DNA from: Topomyia yanbarensis
Taxonomy: Eukaryota > Arthropoda > Insecta > Diptera > Culicidae
Reading direction: 5' to 3'
DNA length: 64,000 nt
NCBI RefSeq assembly: GCF_030247195.1
Contig: NC_080672.1
Span: 10,540,001 to 10,604,000 of the forward strand
The position numbers were made by a program, and so were the translations under genes. How positions within the stretch are numbered: position 1 is the first letter of the stretch; the number at the start of each line of letters is the position of its first letter. The notes under the pieces are model-generated. The model did not search any database. It worked only from the letters and a program-made list of their open reading frames with translations, and was not told the DNA's origin. This document shows positions 35,589-47,604 of this stretch, piece by piece.

Positions 35589-37739
35589 TTCGAGTCATTG
35601 AGTACTTGGTGAGGGGTAGTAGTAATGTTTTGAAACACACACACAGTGTTATGTCTTTGGTATTATCCTGATTATTATTTAGTGTGAAATGTAATCTATA
35701 GCTCTGGGGGTGGTGAAATGTCTATTGTTTATTGGGGAATATTACCGTTACAAATATTCCATCAATGGAGACGCAAGTAGATTGTTTGCAATCAATGGAG
35801 ACGCGTGGTACTGCACAAATTAAGGCACCTAAAGGTACTAAAATCAAAGAAAACAAACACAAAATCTAACAATATAGATTCCAACACTCAGATAGTGTCT
35901 CGTTTTTTGGGCCACCTCAAAAATACTTGTAAATTCGTCCCAGGAAATTGCTCGTTCGACCCCATTTATTTAACATCACAGCACATCTTGATAAGGTTTC
36001 CTGCGTTGTACGTGTGCAAGCGTAAAAGAACGATTGCATGCTTCCGTCTATCGGTCTGTCCGTTCGTTTCAGAGTCATGCAATCACACAATTATTTCTGC
36101 TTCTTGCTTTTGCTTTTGTTTGCCTCCCTGCTCTGTCCTGCCCTGCCCTGCCCTATTGAAAGTGGAAACTTAAGATGCACTGGGTGTCCGGTTACTTACT
36201 TATCAAAAAATCTGGTACTCTGATGAATTAGTGCAGCTAGACAGATGTAGGCGATACACCTTTTGACCCTCGGTATCGTACACCAGGTGCGGGCGATGGG
36301 TGCGTGACAGACGTAAACGTACCTGAAAAAAAAATGGATCGTAATTGGGAAATCGGTTAGATGAAAACTTCATGGGAGAAGGATATTTGTGTTGTATGAT
36401 ACGGAATGAAATGTTTGTAACTTTTTCAACTTGAAATACAGCACCAATTTGTTACGTTATCCAGTTCAAGCTTTCGATTGAAGGTAAGTTTAACAATTTA
36501 CTGTGAAAAAGAAACGGATGTAAACTTTTGCTGTTTTGCGTTCAGGTAATTTGTTGTAATTTTCTTAGTCAGTGAACAGCTTTCCAAGCAATTATACAGA
36601 ACGTTTTCAAGACTAATTAGGCTACGGTCGTTGATGGGATGGTAAAAACTCAACTTTGCCAACTTTTCCTATCCTTTCTAGTTGGAGAAAAAAAACTGCA
36701 TCTAATTAAAAGGTTCAGCAAAGAACAACATCGGAACAAATAGCCCATGTTGACAGGGCCGGTTGGGCGCGGACGTGAGGTGAAGCACTGCAAATGTTTG
36801 TTTATGAAGTTAAAATGTAGACAAAGTTGATAATGTGCTTTTACACGATGCATTGCTTGTTTCGCAGCTATAGTGGAAGTCAGAGCGGAAGCATAAAAGC
36901 TACAAAGTTGTTGCTGATTGGTAGTGAGCTGACTGTCGGAGCACTTATAGTCAATTAAACACTCCACTTGATTTGTGGGTTTGCAGCTCTAGTTTCAATC
37001 GCCGAGCTCCATTAAATCCGGTGTGGGGTTGTGCTTGCATTATCGAGGGCATCCCGACGGGGGGGTTTACATTTTAGATTACTATCGATTCAATTAATTA
37101 TCCCAGCAAGCGGCATATGTTGCCAAGGAAGCAGTGTCATTGAATTGAACGATCATCGATAGGGTCGATGATAAGATAACGGATTCCGTCCGGGTGGGAA
37201 ATGTTGCCGCTTCCAATCAATTTTAATTATCCTAATAGAAAATGGTTGTTGGGTTGAAGGGCAAGATTTCTTTATTTTATTTCATTTTATTGTATTGCGT
37301 CAATCGGTTTTTTTTGCTGTCGGGTGTGAATTTATTGCGTCCATCTTTTGGGATTTATGTGATGTGCCCTGTTACTCTTAGTAGACTAGCGTTGAACTTT
37401 CGATCCGTTTGCCATTAATGAGTAGGAGTCACTGGCGGATCCAGGGAGGGGGGAACGAAATTTTTTAATTATTAAATCCAGAGAAAGCACTGATACAAAT
37501 AAAATAGCACCGACATATTGTCGCTTCAACAGAAGGGATTATCAAATCAGGATTGCAGCATATTATACAACATTTTTCCTAGCACCATGGCCAGACGGTT
37601 AAGTCATGTTACATACGCCACATCCGCGGTAAACGAAGGATATTATCGGAAATAAGCGTACACGTAGATTTGTGATTGTTTTAATATACTCATCATAGCA
37701 TGCCATGCGTTTGTCATCTTTCGCTTGTTTACTTTTTTA
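35589..37739. other. Unassigned DNA
   Basis: Contains a (CCTGC) microsatellite near 36127-36150. No supported gene. Confidence 0.35.
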
Positions 37740-38720
37740 TACGTCTTCAATTTTTCGTTTCCAAAATGTTGCGCATTGAAAATGAAGTGAAATTAAAGGT
37801 ATTGGACATCTGGGTAAGTGAAAAGGGTGTAACTGTGCGTAAAATGACGAAAGCACTTTGGAATTCATCACGCGAGTGTAAAATCCACCATCAACAAATT
37901 TGGGGAATACTATTCTTCGGATTGCTAGGAAGGGGCAGAAAACCGGCTCTTCCAACCCGAAATTGGAACGGAAAGTCATATCTCAGATGAAAAAGAATAA
38001 ATCAATGTCGATACGCGATTTCGCCAATGAAGCGGGAACGGATTGATCCAACGTTTCAAGAAGCGAAAAAATCTAGAGCTATAAAAAGTAGGAAATCGCC
38101 GAACAAAGTGCAGAATAAAAGCAACGTGTTGGAACAAATTGTAGTCACAAATTTTGCAGTTACCGGATGCATGTATATTGATGGTCGACAAGACATATGT
38201 GAAGAAGGACTTAACAACCCTTACACACCCACAATATTATATTGCCGTCGTAGGAGAGGATGTAGGCGATGCGGGCAGGAACATTCATATGGAGAAACTT
38301 GGTAACGAAGGGCTTGTACGGCAAGCCATATGTATTTTGTAGATAGAAATCTGTTTTAGTCGATTTTGCGTTGGCGCTTTACGCCGAAACAACTCTCAAT
38401 TGGCTTAAGGAAAATGGTATTGATAGTGTTCAGAAAATGACCCTCAGCTTAGGACCATCCAAAGTTCGGTGGCTGGTGTTTTTTTTTGGTGTGGAAGTAC
38501 TATAGTTCTCCTCCGGAGTAGTGGTGAATCGTTGGACATCAGGCCAGTGTTCTTCGACATTATGAAGAAGGCTTTGTCTGTGGAACCACGGATTGTTGGA
38601 CTGAAGATTCCACGCCATGTTTAGTTGAGTGGGGGCGGTCGCAACTTTTAGTATGCAGGTGTAGGTATCCAACTACGGAACGAATTTTGTCTATAGTATC
38701 CAGCGTTCGCAAAGTTACCA
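37740..38720 (+). pseudogene. Mariner-type (DD37E-like) transposase, decayed
   Basis: A helix-turn-helix start is seen (ENEVKLKVLDIWVSEKGVTV, near 37775). A GRGRKP linker follows (near 37930), which is the AT-hook-like motif between the two DNA-binding halves. A catalytic-core block then reads CILMVDKTYVKKDL (near 38165), with IAVVGEDV and LVRQAI after it. A further block, ETTLNWLKENGI, lies near 38377 in another frame. The first catalytic position reads MVDKT where MDDE/MVDET is usual, so the Glu-like residue is changed. Stops near 37990 and 38340 plus several frame shifts make it inactive. Transposases of this type cut and paste at TA dinucleotides. Confidence 0.7.
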
Positions 38721-39359
38721 TATTCAGTTTAGTGGGGCCTTTTGGGTCCTTCGAAAGCTATCTAGCATGTCAACGATACAATTACGATAGCTACCCTGTG
38801 TGTATCCGCCATTGGTTTGCATTTAAATTTGTCTCCAAGGGGAGAAATATATATAAAAAATGTATTAGTCTTTTGTAGGCTGCCCGCATTTGTTATTAGA
38901 AAGTAGGGGTTAATTGACAGTTTTTTTCTCGCTGTGCATTTTGCAGTTGATGAATGTATGGTACAGTACGAAGTTTTCTTTCTCGTTGACGGGTGTGATC
39001 CGTGTCGGAGAGTAACTATTCCAGTATTTTCTCGCAAATGAAATCGTGACAATTGGCTTTAACTCCCTTGTCCCAGATTACGCGATATACGTTCTTTTTG
39101 AAAAACAAAATGTGCTTTGAACACTGCAGCTATACTCTTCGATGTATAGAAGTCCTCGAATTTATTTAATTTTTTTTTATTAATTACGTTTTCAAACAAA
39201 AAACTTCCAAAAAACTTGCTCTGGCACTCCTCGGGGCCCCTATAGTTAACACGATGAAGACCCAGCCAGCCTTTTGGAGGGTATATGCAAGATGCAACTG
39301 GATAATATATACACATATACCACCATAATAATCGCAATAACTGCAGAAAAGTAGCATAT
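38721..39359. other. Unassigned DNA
   Basis: Frames on both strands are short and without motif. The left edge of the EnSpm element may lie near the end of this stretch. Confidence 0.35.
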
Positions 39360-40446
39360 ACGCACTAAACTGGAGGCGATATATGTGCTTCACTGCTAGT
39401 CTAAATGATTTCCTTGAACCATATACACGTTTAACGCGATCATTTATAGTGTTAAAAGTAATTCTAAAGATTCATTTTGAATATATTTACGATAGCATAA
39501 TACAATATATGCGACTCATTCCTACATAAGAGTTTGATGATATGATATGCAACATTTCTTGTGAATTACTACGACTACTATTACCATGGCATGCGATTTC
39601 CATGAGTTCTTTAAGATTTCGGGTCATTCTATACTATATACTGCAATTTGTCGGTAAAGAAGGCAACCACGCATAAAAAGCATTATTAGCATATCATACG
39701 ATTACCCTCAATCATTTACGATTTCGGGTCACTATATATCATAAATATCAATTTGTCGGTATAAAAAAATACGTGTAGTACAAGTCTTACAGTAGACGTA
39801 ACGATACATTGATGTATTATGATTTTAAGTTGGTATTCAATTACTAACATTTTTTTACCTTGAAATGAGTTTCGAGCCTCCGACGTTTGGATTAGATCAC
39901 AGAAGTTTCCACACTGAACCACCTAAAACATAGCGAATAAGATGATATTTGACAATCATGTCATATCTATCAGTAAAGACTTTTCTTATCCGATATTTAT
40001 CTTTATATACGATACGCTCAATCCTAACAAGAATGTGTTCCAGATAAAAGACAACAAAAGCACATAGGTACGACTTTAATATACACCAATACGACTGTGG
40101 AATATTCTATTCACCTAGTTCGTATTACCAGTATAGCCAATGCCAGTGATGCAAGATAAACCATTTTTAGTTTATTCATCAAGTTTATCTAACTCGTTAT
40201 TTTCGTTCAAATTTTATGAGATAATATACTAATATTGAGAATAAAACGTGGTTAACTACCAATTAAAAGTAATAAAATTATTTATAAAACAGAACTAATA
40301 TCATTTTTCCAGAATGAAGTAAACAAAAAACTTTTATCTTTAAAAATACCCACTTACTAGCAGCACTGTCAACAAACGTCAACGAACAAAAGCATTTGCG
40401 CGCATCAATTTGTTTTTCTGGCTTTAGTGCAGGTAGTGTAAACACA

Positions 40447-42184
40447 ATGTTTAGCGTAGTGCAGTTTATCGAAAACCGAAAATTTCAAATATTGACCGTG
40501 CCATCTTCATGGGTGAAGAATGGGATACTTTTGTGGCCAAAACTCTCAAACGAGAAATGCGAGCAATTACGTGTTAGCGGCACAGAATTCAACGGCCCAA
40601 CAAAACAAATTTCCACGATCGTGTTAAAAAAATTTCGCAGTCTCCAAGCAGCAGAAAATGCCGCGGAAGAATTGTCTCGGGCGGAGGTTTCAGATGCAGA
40701 CGGGAAGCGGAAATTGTTGAAACAGAAAAAACCTAAATTAGCGAAGTCTCAGGACTATAACGCATTGTGTGAAGGTAAGTTTTCTTGTAAGTTATTTAAG
40801 GATTATTGCGACGAAAAGCTGATTCATCTTTGTTACAGCGCTTCAACAATCGAAGGACACCAATCATCAGCAGACTATGCAGCAATCGAAAGTCCCAGTA
40901 AAATGCGAATTATCACATCCAGAGACACTGCGGCTGAATCCGCCTAAAAATTCGATGTTACCCGAGTTCCAGTTACAACAGAGTGCTTCACAAATTAATC
41001 AGGATCTTTCCATTCCGAATAGCACAATTTCGAGAACGACCGTGACAGCAACAGATGTAATCGAAGGTAAGCAGTGTGTAGCAGTTTGCAACCGTCATTA
41101 ATCATTAACCTATTTTGCATGATTTTCCAGGTACATTGCCATCGAATGTCATGCAACAGGAACTGGAACCGATATATTGTACTGACGAAGGAATTTATTA
41201 TCTACAATCACATTTAACAACAAACCACCCAAATTCTGATAACCATCTTGTGGCAGGTTAATGTTATTGATTAAAGTAAGGCAACGTTTTCTCATCACAA
41301 TTAAATAATTTCAGGCAGCGATGGTGTTGTCAAATACGCGGAGCTAAAAGAGGATTTGAAGCATTTTATTCAAGAATCAGTTACTTCCACAGTCGATAAT
41401 TGTTTTCAAAATCATTTTGCTCGGTTGACAGCACTCATGGAAATGAACACGAAGTGTACAAAGGAAATTTTTGATACAACGGATGATCCTGTAGAAAATC
41501 ATAGCCGTATCAATAACGAGGTTGAGTTGCATGAATGGAATGTTAAGCTGAGCAATGAGAATTTGTGCGAAAAATATGTAAGCGATTTCCGATTTAATTC
41601 TTCAAAATAACTTGTTTTTCTTGTTGTAGCTAAAATATTTCACCAGAATTATACCTCCAAATTCATATACGGAGAAGGGAGATAATGCTTGCTACACAAT
41701 TGTAGATTGTTTGTTCACAAGGGATTTTTGGACATGCTTCACTTGGACGGGAATAAACCGTGGACAAAAATCCAAACGTGGGTTCAGAGAATTTGGCAAC
41801 GTTTTGCAGCTTCTACTAAGACTTGTACGTATCGGCGATCCTACATATTGCTCACAGAAGCTGGAAAATTTTTGCAGAACTCGATTGTTCAGGTATAGTA
41901 AATCACGTAGCTTGAGCAAACAGTTACGCAAATCTAGCTGTCGCCCAGCACGGCAACGTAAAAAGAACGCGAGTGCAGCGCAGGACCACATAACCAACAC
42001 GGTCAATAGCACAGGTATCGAGCCAGGCGGTTCGGGTACTATGCGAACTGATACCTACGGAGAAGCATCAGATCATGATGTTGATGAAGAATTCATATCA
42101 GATTATGAGGCGGATGAGGCAGACAATGAAAATGATGAAGAGAATGAATGCACCACGGATACGAGTGACGATTTTTCAATTTAG
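40447..42184 (+). CDS. EnSpm accessory protein resembling DUF4806 family (5 exons, ~499 aa)
   Basis: Exons 40447-40774, 40839-41066, 41131-41256, 41315-41577 and 41630-42184. Every intron has GT...AG ends (GTAAGT or GTAAGC donors in three, GTTAAT in the third) and the phases join without a stop. The start is the ATG in ACACAATGTTTAGC, since the frame upstream only has a TTG. The N-terminal ~90 residues (FSVVQFIENRKF, then VPSSWVKNGILLWP) match the start of insect DUF4806-type proteins. A central Gln/Ser/Thr-rich linker follows. The last third (YTIVDCLFTRDFWTCFTWTG, then NFCRTRLFRYSKSR) is the conserved C-terminal block, and it is followed by a basic patch and an acidic tail. By position it is the likely counterpart of TnpA, the DNA-binding helper of plant En/Spm (inference). 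No lesion was seen, so it may still be made. Confidence 0.75.
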
Positions 42185-42524
42185 TTATGCTTCTCACTGA
42201 TGAAGCAATGTGTATCTTTTCTTATGTTGAACTTTACTGAATAAGATAATAAGAACTGAGAGCAAAAAGAAATAAACATTTACTAATGAATTGCATTGTG
42301 TATTTTTAAGACACTTCAGAACACTTAATGTAATTTCACGCGATAGTATGCATAAGCGGAATGAATACTATTCCGTCTGATCTTGATATTACAACTAGTT
42401 TACAAAAAATACAATTTATATCAATCAGCATTGTTTCCGATAAGGTAAGCTTTGCAATGTATATATGTAGGTAAGATGATTTAAAGGGTTTATCAAAATA
42501 ATCACTTTTGGATAAAATTGTTCT
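42185..42524. terminator. Convergent 3' UTR region between the two EnSpm genes
   Basis: AT-rich. AATAAACA near 42270 could serve as the poly(A) signal of the plus-strand gene. The minus-strand gene ends at 42525, so its 3' end lies in the same interval. Confidence 0.45.
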
Positions 42525-44405
42525 TCATTCAACAAAGTATTTAGAGTCTTTGTGCACCACTTTCAGAAAAGAAACTATAGTTAAGTCGGGCGTCAAGAAC
42601 CATTTATCCTTAAAATTACCGCTTAGTATAAATTGTGACAGTACTAACTTACACTCAGTGGTTTTCCTTTCATCCACAACTCTCAATTCCTGGTTGGATT
42701 TAGTATAGACAGGTTTATACGATTGCATATATTCTGTTACACGTCGGGCTATTTGAGCTAACGGATTCGGACCAGTTTTTACCATTTTCTTTAGAGAGTG
42801 TAAATAATTTTCAAACGGATAGGCAGAAAGCGTTTGAAGAGGGCCAAATTTTTCAACTTCGTCTACTACGTGGCATAGATTATGTACATTACTTGTGATA
42901 AATTCAATACCGTACAGAGATTTAAAATCAGTTAAAAAATCGTTAATTAATGATCGTGCAATATGAAGTAATTTTGAATACTTTTGTACAGAGCAAATTC
43001 TAATTGCACAAAAAAGGAAAAGGAAATGTAGGAAGTATCTATCGGGCAAAAAATCTTTAAGCACTACAATTCCAACGTAATTCAGAAAATTGCGGTATTC
43101 CAAGCCCTTCCAGAGAGCAATATAATCTATAGCACGCATTCTACGGTGTATCTCTACGGGGAATCGTACATCAACCAGTATTCTAGACAATTGTTGTTTT
43201 TCGAAAGTACTCCATTTAGCTTTCATTGACATTGATCCAGTGCACCATCCTTTCAGTAGTTTTTTCATCATACCCAGTTCCAGTAAGTGTAACGAGTCCG
43301 CAACTACTATGTCTTCAATCATATCGATCGGAAGCCTTGTTAATGGTGAGTAATAACGTTGATGATTTGAATATTCATTCGCTCTGAATGATTCATCAGT
43401 TCTTTTGGGGGCCTTGAAACGGTAAAAATCATTGTCCTTGCTATTTGTGAATATGTGCCTTTGGTAGTGCATTTGATACACCCGAATTTTCCATTAAAAT
43501 TGATCACTCCTTTAATGAAGGCGCGTGCTGGTGTGTCACAAATGAAACAGCGAATTTTAATTGAAACATGTTGACCTCCTATTTCTACACCAGAGTCTAG
43601 TACCAGTAATAGTTCATTTATGAATTTGCTCAGATATTCAGTTACATCTTTTGGTTTACCAGTTCCATAGTATATGCCAATAACCATTGGTGTTAGATCT
43701 GGGAGCTCATGGATGTTGAAGAGTATGGGCCAAAAGTTTTTGGTAGAGCTTTTGTATATTGGCAAACCATCGATATTGAAATTCAGTGAAATTGTCATTG
43801 GTTGCGGAATGTCCATTAATGATTTTTGAAGGCAATATTGTAATCCTTGATGCCAATACAAACCATTGTCTTTCGTGCACTGTATGTCCAATCTTCGAGG
43901 GGTGAGCATTATTGTGCGCGGATCTTTGGCAATATTCAAATTCAAACTTGTATTTAAGATTTGAGTTAGGGATTGCAATGCAGATTGTGAGATTTGAAAA
44001 TCAGTTGCCCATTTTCTGATGGAACTGATTAAGTTTGCTTGGTTGCCTGAAAATATAAATATTGATTCAAAACATAGAGAAGTAGCATGTAATGAATAAT
44101 TTACCGTGATTATTTGTACATTCTGTGGAGTTTGTTGTTATAGCCTGAATATTTGGAATGTTTTCAAACCAATAATCTTCAATAGAAAGAACCTCCGTAT
44201 CAGATTCTTGGATTGTTCTATTCTCGCGAATGATCTTGCATTGCAAGCGGTGTTTTCTTAGTAGACGACTGTATGTTCCACTTTTCCGCATCTTTTTCAA
44301 TTTGTTTCGTACGGCCAGGACTTTCATGTTTATTTTCTGCTCTTTGAACGTATTAAAAAGTGAATTAAAGAAAGCGAGAGAAGAAAATCGACAAAAAAAT
44401 TCCAT
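42525..44405 (-). pseudogene. EnSpm tnp2-like transposase (2 exons, one frameshift)
   Basis: Exon 1 runs 44405-44105 from ATG. A GTAAAT...TTTCAG intron follows (44104-44047), and exon 2 starts at 44046. Exon 1 has a basic segment (LKKMRKSGTYSRLLRKHRLQ). Exon 2 carries the tnp2/Transposase_21 signature: LNFNIDGLPIYKSSTKNFWP, a Cys-His block (GKFGCIKCTTKGTYS), and, after a one-frame shift near 43430-43480, VADSLHLLELGMMKKLLKGW and ITSNVHNLCHVVDEVEKFG. The DG and D.LHL motifs hold the expected acidic residues. About 610 residues would be encoded. The single shift lies by a T-run (GATTTTTACC), so it could be a sequencing error or a young mutation; otherwise the gene looks intact. The enzyme would excise and reinsert the element. 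Confidence 0.75.
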
Positions 44406-44800
44406 CTGACGCTAGTGCCTATTTAGTTTTGATATTAAATTATATACGATCGAAGCTTAATTGAATGAACAGTTAATCTGCTGTTAATCCGGCATATATT
44501 CAACAATAATACGATCTAACGCGACCGAAAATACCGTTTTGACACATGTACAATGTTGGTACATATATCAATATATATTGTAAGTTTTACGCGACATTGT
44601 TTGATTTTGGTCGATTTGTTTTCTACAGAAATACGATTCTGGGGAAAAGTTCGTATATTGACCGTATTTTTATAATATACGGTTAAGAGTATACTTCTCC
44701 CGATTAAAACTAAATGTTTTAACGATATTGAATTTATTTGTACCTTTTTACGATTGTTTTCGTGCATTGATATACGATTGATGGTTTGCTGGGGAGTAAC

Positions 44801-45023
44801 ATTCGATGATTATGATTAAGCGTCACATCACAGAGATTAAATTAGTATATCGTATGACTTCATGGGATCCAAAATGTGATATTTTGTTAAGGCAATTGAA
44901 AACATAAGAAAACAATTGAAGGCTAGAAATATGCGTTTCCTTTCTCTTAACAGCATCTATGTAATTGAATGTGAAGTTAGCAGTTCGCCAAGAAGGAGGA
45001 ATAATAAAGTAGGGCAGACTTAC
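44801..45023. other. Unassigned flank
   Basis: Nothing recognisable. Confidence 0.3.
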
Positions 45024-45129
45024 ATTTCACCATTCGAACTATCTTGTCCAGGCCAGCAAAGAATTCTTCGTACTTCATGGTGAGTTTCAGGTTGTTTCCG
45101 TAAACAATGCGCTCAGCTATGTATGACGG
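45024..45129 (-). CDS. Candidate 106-bp internal exon of an unknown gene
   Basis: On the minus strand a frame reads PSYIAERIVYGNNLKLTMKY and continues with EEFFAGLDKIVRMVK, directly followed by a GTAAGT donor. A weak acceptor (AATATTTAAG) precedes it. Codons favour C/G at third positions (CTG, CTC, AAG, TAC, GAC), unlike the AT-rich DNA around it. I do not recognise the family. It could be a host exon in a gene with long introns, or chance. Confidence 0.3.
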
Positions 45130-46375
45130 CTTAAATATTACAACATCTACTATATACGCTATTCTATGTATTCTATGTATAAGTATAACACTTCTTGATA
45201 CATTAAATGCGAACAATGTTCCGTGTTTATCTATTTTGATTCCTTTTGGTTCACGCTATCATCAGATTTTGTAAGTTTCTCGCTCTTAATAATATCCGCG
45301 ATATCCTTCGAACGACGCAGAATTACCAAATTTTGTTGTAATGTTCGTATTCTGTAAATTTGGTGAAATTTCTTTGTATAGTTTGGTTACTTTGAAAAGA
45401 TTTCTGTTTATAAAACAGAACAAAACATAATCGGATGAGTGAGAAAATTCAAGAAAATAGAATTCGCAATTATCCAATTGCAAACTTAGAAACGACTCGG
45501 AGCAGGGAACGCCACGGTATCGAGAGTTCCTCATCTTTACCGTCAGAGATTAATTTCATATTGTGGCAATATACAAACAATAAATCGAAATTGGTCAGAA
45601 TCTTTCTGGTTTGGCCGGCAATCTGCAATTGCAGCAAACGAAGTCAGATGTATGTCACAACCGGGATTATGAACCAGGAAAGGCACCCGATCAGAAACGC
45701 GCAATGCAAAGATTTATTTTTTTTGTATTTTGTTATAATTTTCTGTTATTTTAACTATTAACGAAACCGAATTTACAAGGCAACTTACTAAGAAAATTTC
45801 GTTCTGTTATAATTTTGTTATTGCATTCTGATCGGGAAAACTACCACAAAAAGTGCCTTCAAAAACATCGACTACCTGTTTTAGACTGTGGTTCTTCTTA
45901 TTATGCCGGATTTGGCACCGTTTCGTCATGCAAAATCAGTTCTAGAGTTGTATAGAGTCATCAAGATAAATTTTGTCAAATACTGCAAAATCAGAAGTTG
46001 TGAAAAATGAACATGGTAACTATGTACGAAAACCAAGAAACAATATACCAATAACATTCAATTTTTAAAAATATATTGTTATTCTTAACATATTGAACGT
46101 AAGCAGTACCTCGTTTCTTATGTGATTAAACTAAGCACAATGTGGAAAAGCCACATTTTAATTTCGAATCCTGCTGTTCACTTCGCTAACAGCAGGCTTT
46201 AAAATCAATTAATATTGTGTTGGCGAATACCCTTCGGATGATTAAGAATCAGGATGATTCATTTTCAGAGCTTGATTTTTTCTTACACTACCACACAACT
46301 GCGTAGTGAAAAAAAACCACAGCCATTTTCAATATTCAGTGGCGCAACTGAAAACGTCATTCATTTCCGATTATT
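45130..46375. other. Unassigned AT-rich DNA
   Basis: Contains a perfect 9-bp hairpin CCTGCTGTT...AACAGCAGG near 46170-46196 and a weak inverted pair around CCCGATCAGAA (near 45688 and 45828). No gene supported. Confidence 0.35.
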
Positions 46376-46966
46376 AAGTTCTAAAAGATGACGACACGAA
46401 TGAACTCATGATGAATGAAGTTTCATGTTTGACAATTCTCGGTGGTTTGTTTACTTTGTCAGTTGCGGAGTGCGAGTGCAACGGGTGCTTATCTGTTACA
46501 TTCGAACTCACGTAACTTCCATGTAAATAAACCACCGAGAATTGTCAAACGAAGATCATCTGGCTTATTTTGTGGGGTTATGTCGGTTGGTGTAAAACCT
46601 GCGAACATGCAACAACATATCAAACGCATCAAAGTAGGCCTTGGCACAATGTAAGCGATGATAATTAATATTTTTTATGTTGTAGCAACATTTACTTGGA
46701 GAATTAGTGAAATGAATGTTATTGTACGATATTAGGTTTTACACCAACTGACATAACCACACAAAATGACCGGATGAACTTCGTTTGACAATTCTCGGTG
46801 GTTTATTTACATAGAAGTTACGTGAGTTCGAATGTAGCAGATGAGCACCCGTTGCACTCGCACTCACGCAACTGACGAAGTAAACAAGCCACCGAAAATT
46901 AAAATGAACAACAAACATGAACTTCATTCATCATGAGTTAATTCGTGTCGTCATCTTGTAGAACTC
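46376..46966. mobile_element. Nested-palindrome MITE (~590 bp)
   Basis: The outer inverted arms run 46376-46612 and about 46735-46966 at roughly 90% identity (AAGATGACGACACGAA at both ends). Each arm is itself an inverted repeat: TTTGACAATTCTCGGTGGTTT (near 46428) faces AAACCACCGAGAATTGTCAA (near 46529), and the same pair recurs in the right arm (near 46783 and a decayed one near 46885). There is no coding capacity. Confidence 0.85.
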
Positions 46967-47065
46967 AATTCAACTGAATGAATAGTTTTTGGATTTTTGG
47001 ATTTTTGAATGAATATTTTTCTATTCATTGAATACTTTACGATGACGTTACAAATGAACTCGAGT

Positions 47066-47186
47066 TGACAGTTCGCTTATACTGTTTACATGGACTTAGA
47101 AAAATTCTTTGCGATTTGCTTCGAGCAAATCTAGTCGTCCGCAAAAATTTTCTAAGTCCATGTAAACAGTACAAGTGAACTGTCAA
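47066..47186. mobile_element. Short hairpin MITE (~120 bp)
   Basis: Arms of ~48 bp, TTGACAGTTC...ACTGTTTACATGGACTTAGA, facing their reverse complement at ~90% identity. The loop holds a second perfect hairpin, GATTTGCTtcgAGCAAATC. Confidence 0.8.
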
Positions 47187-47280
47187 GAAAAGTGAGATTA
47201 ACTTTGTCAGTAAAGAACCTAATTACCTAACTCAGGTTCATTTTAAGCCGTCATAAAAGAGCTTCGAGTACACATCGATA

Positions 47281-47303
47281 TTAATTAATTAATTAATTAC
47301 ATT
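47281..47303. repeat. (ATTA)n microsatellite
   Basis: Five to six uninterrupted ATTA units. Confidence 0.8.
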
Positions 47304-47604
47304 TAGTACAACAGAAGAATACTTTCATTATTTACTTTAATTATATTCAAAATACGCTGGTATTTTCAATACGACGCACTCAAACCAGCTAGTGCTTGCC
47401 CCTCGGATTTCGCCCCCTTAAATATACCACGAATATACCCCAGGTTTCCTTCAATAAGCCATGCAAGAAAGATTCTTCATGTCATCATATTGTTCCCTTT
47501 AGTTTTTTTTTAAGTGAACCACACAAGAGTATACATGTTGACAGTAAACAATTTATTCATCAATAAATTGTTTATTGATGGTATGAGGGTGTTTTTAAAG
47601 GTGC

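Larger units (their letters stand above)
39360..44800. mobile_element. EnSpm/CACTA-like DNA transposon with two convergent genes
   Basis: Two spliced genes face each other, at 40447-42184 (plus) and 44405-42525 (minus), separated by only ~340 bp. Outside them lie AT-rich subterminal regions (39400-40380 and 44420-44790) rich in short ATACGATT-like motifs. The left one also has a direct repeat, GATTTCGGGTCA...CAATTTGTCGGTA, at about 39617 and 39722. Subterminal repeats of this kind are expected for EnSpm elements, where the accessory protein binds them. A CACTAAACTGG at about 39363 might be the left end, but I could not find its matching right end by eye, so both borders are estimates. Confidence 0.65.

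Noticed and set aside
39363..39373. CACTA start of the EnSpm element
   Set aside because: CACTAAACTGG is present, but no matching TTTAGTG-type end was found on the right, so it is mentioned only as a possibility.
41692..42012. 106-codon minus-strand frame
   Set aside because: Antisense of exon 5 of the DUF4806-like gene, whose splicing and protein match are convincing.
42508..42708. 66-codon plus-strand frame after the DUF4806-like gene
   Set aside because: Antisense of the transposase C-terminus.
45675..45862. MITE with CCCGATCAGAA inverted ends
   Set aside because: Only about 11-15 bp match and the arms differ in spacing. Not strong enough to list.
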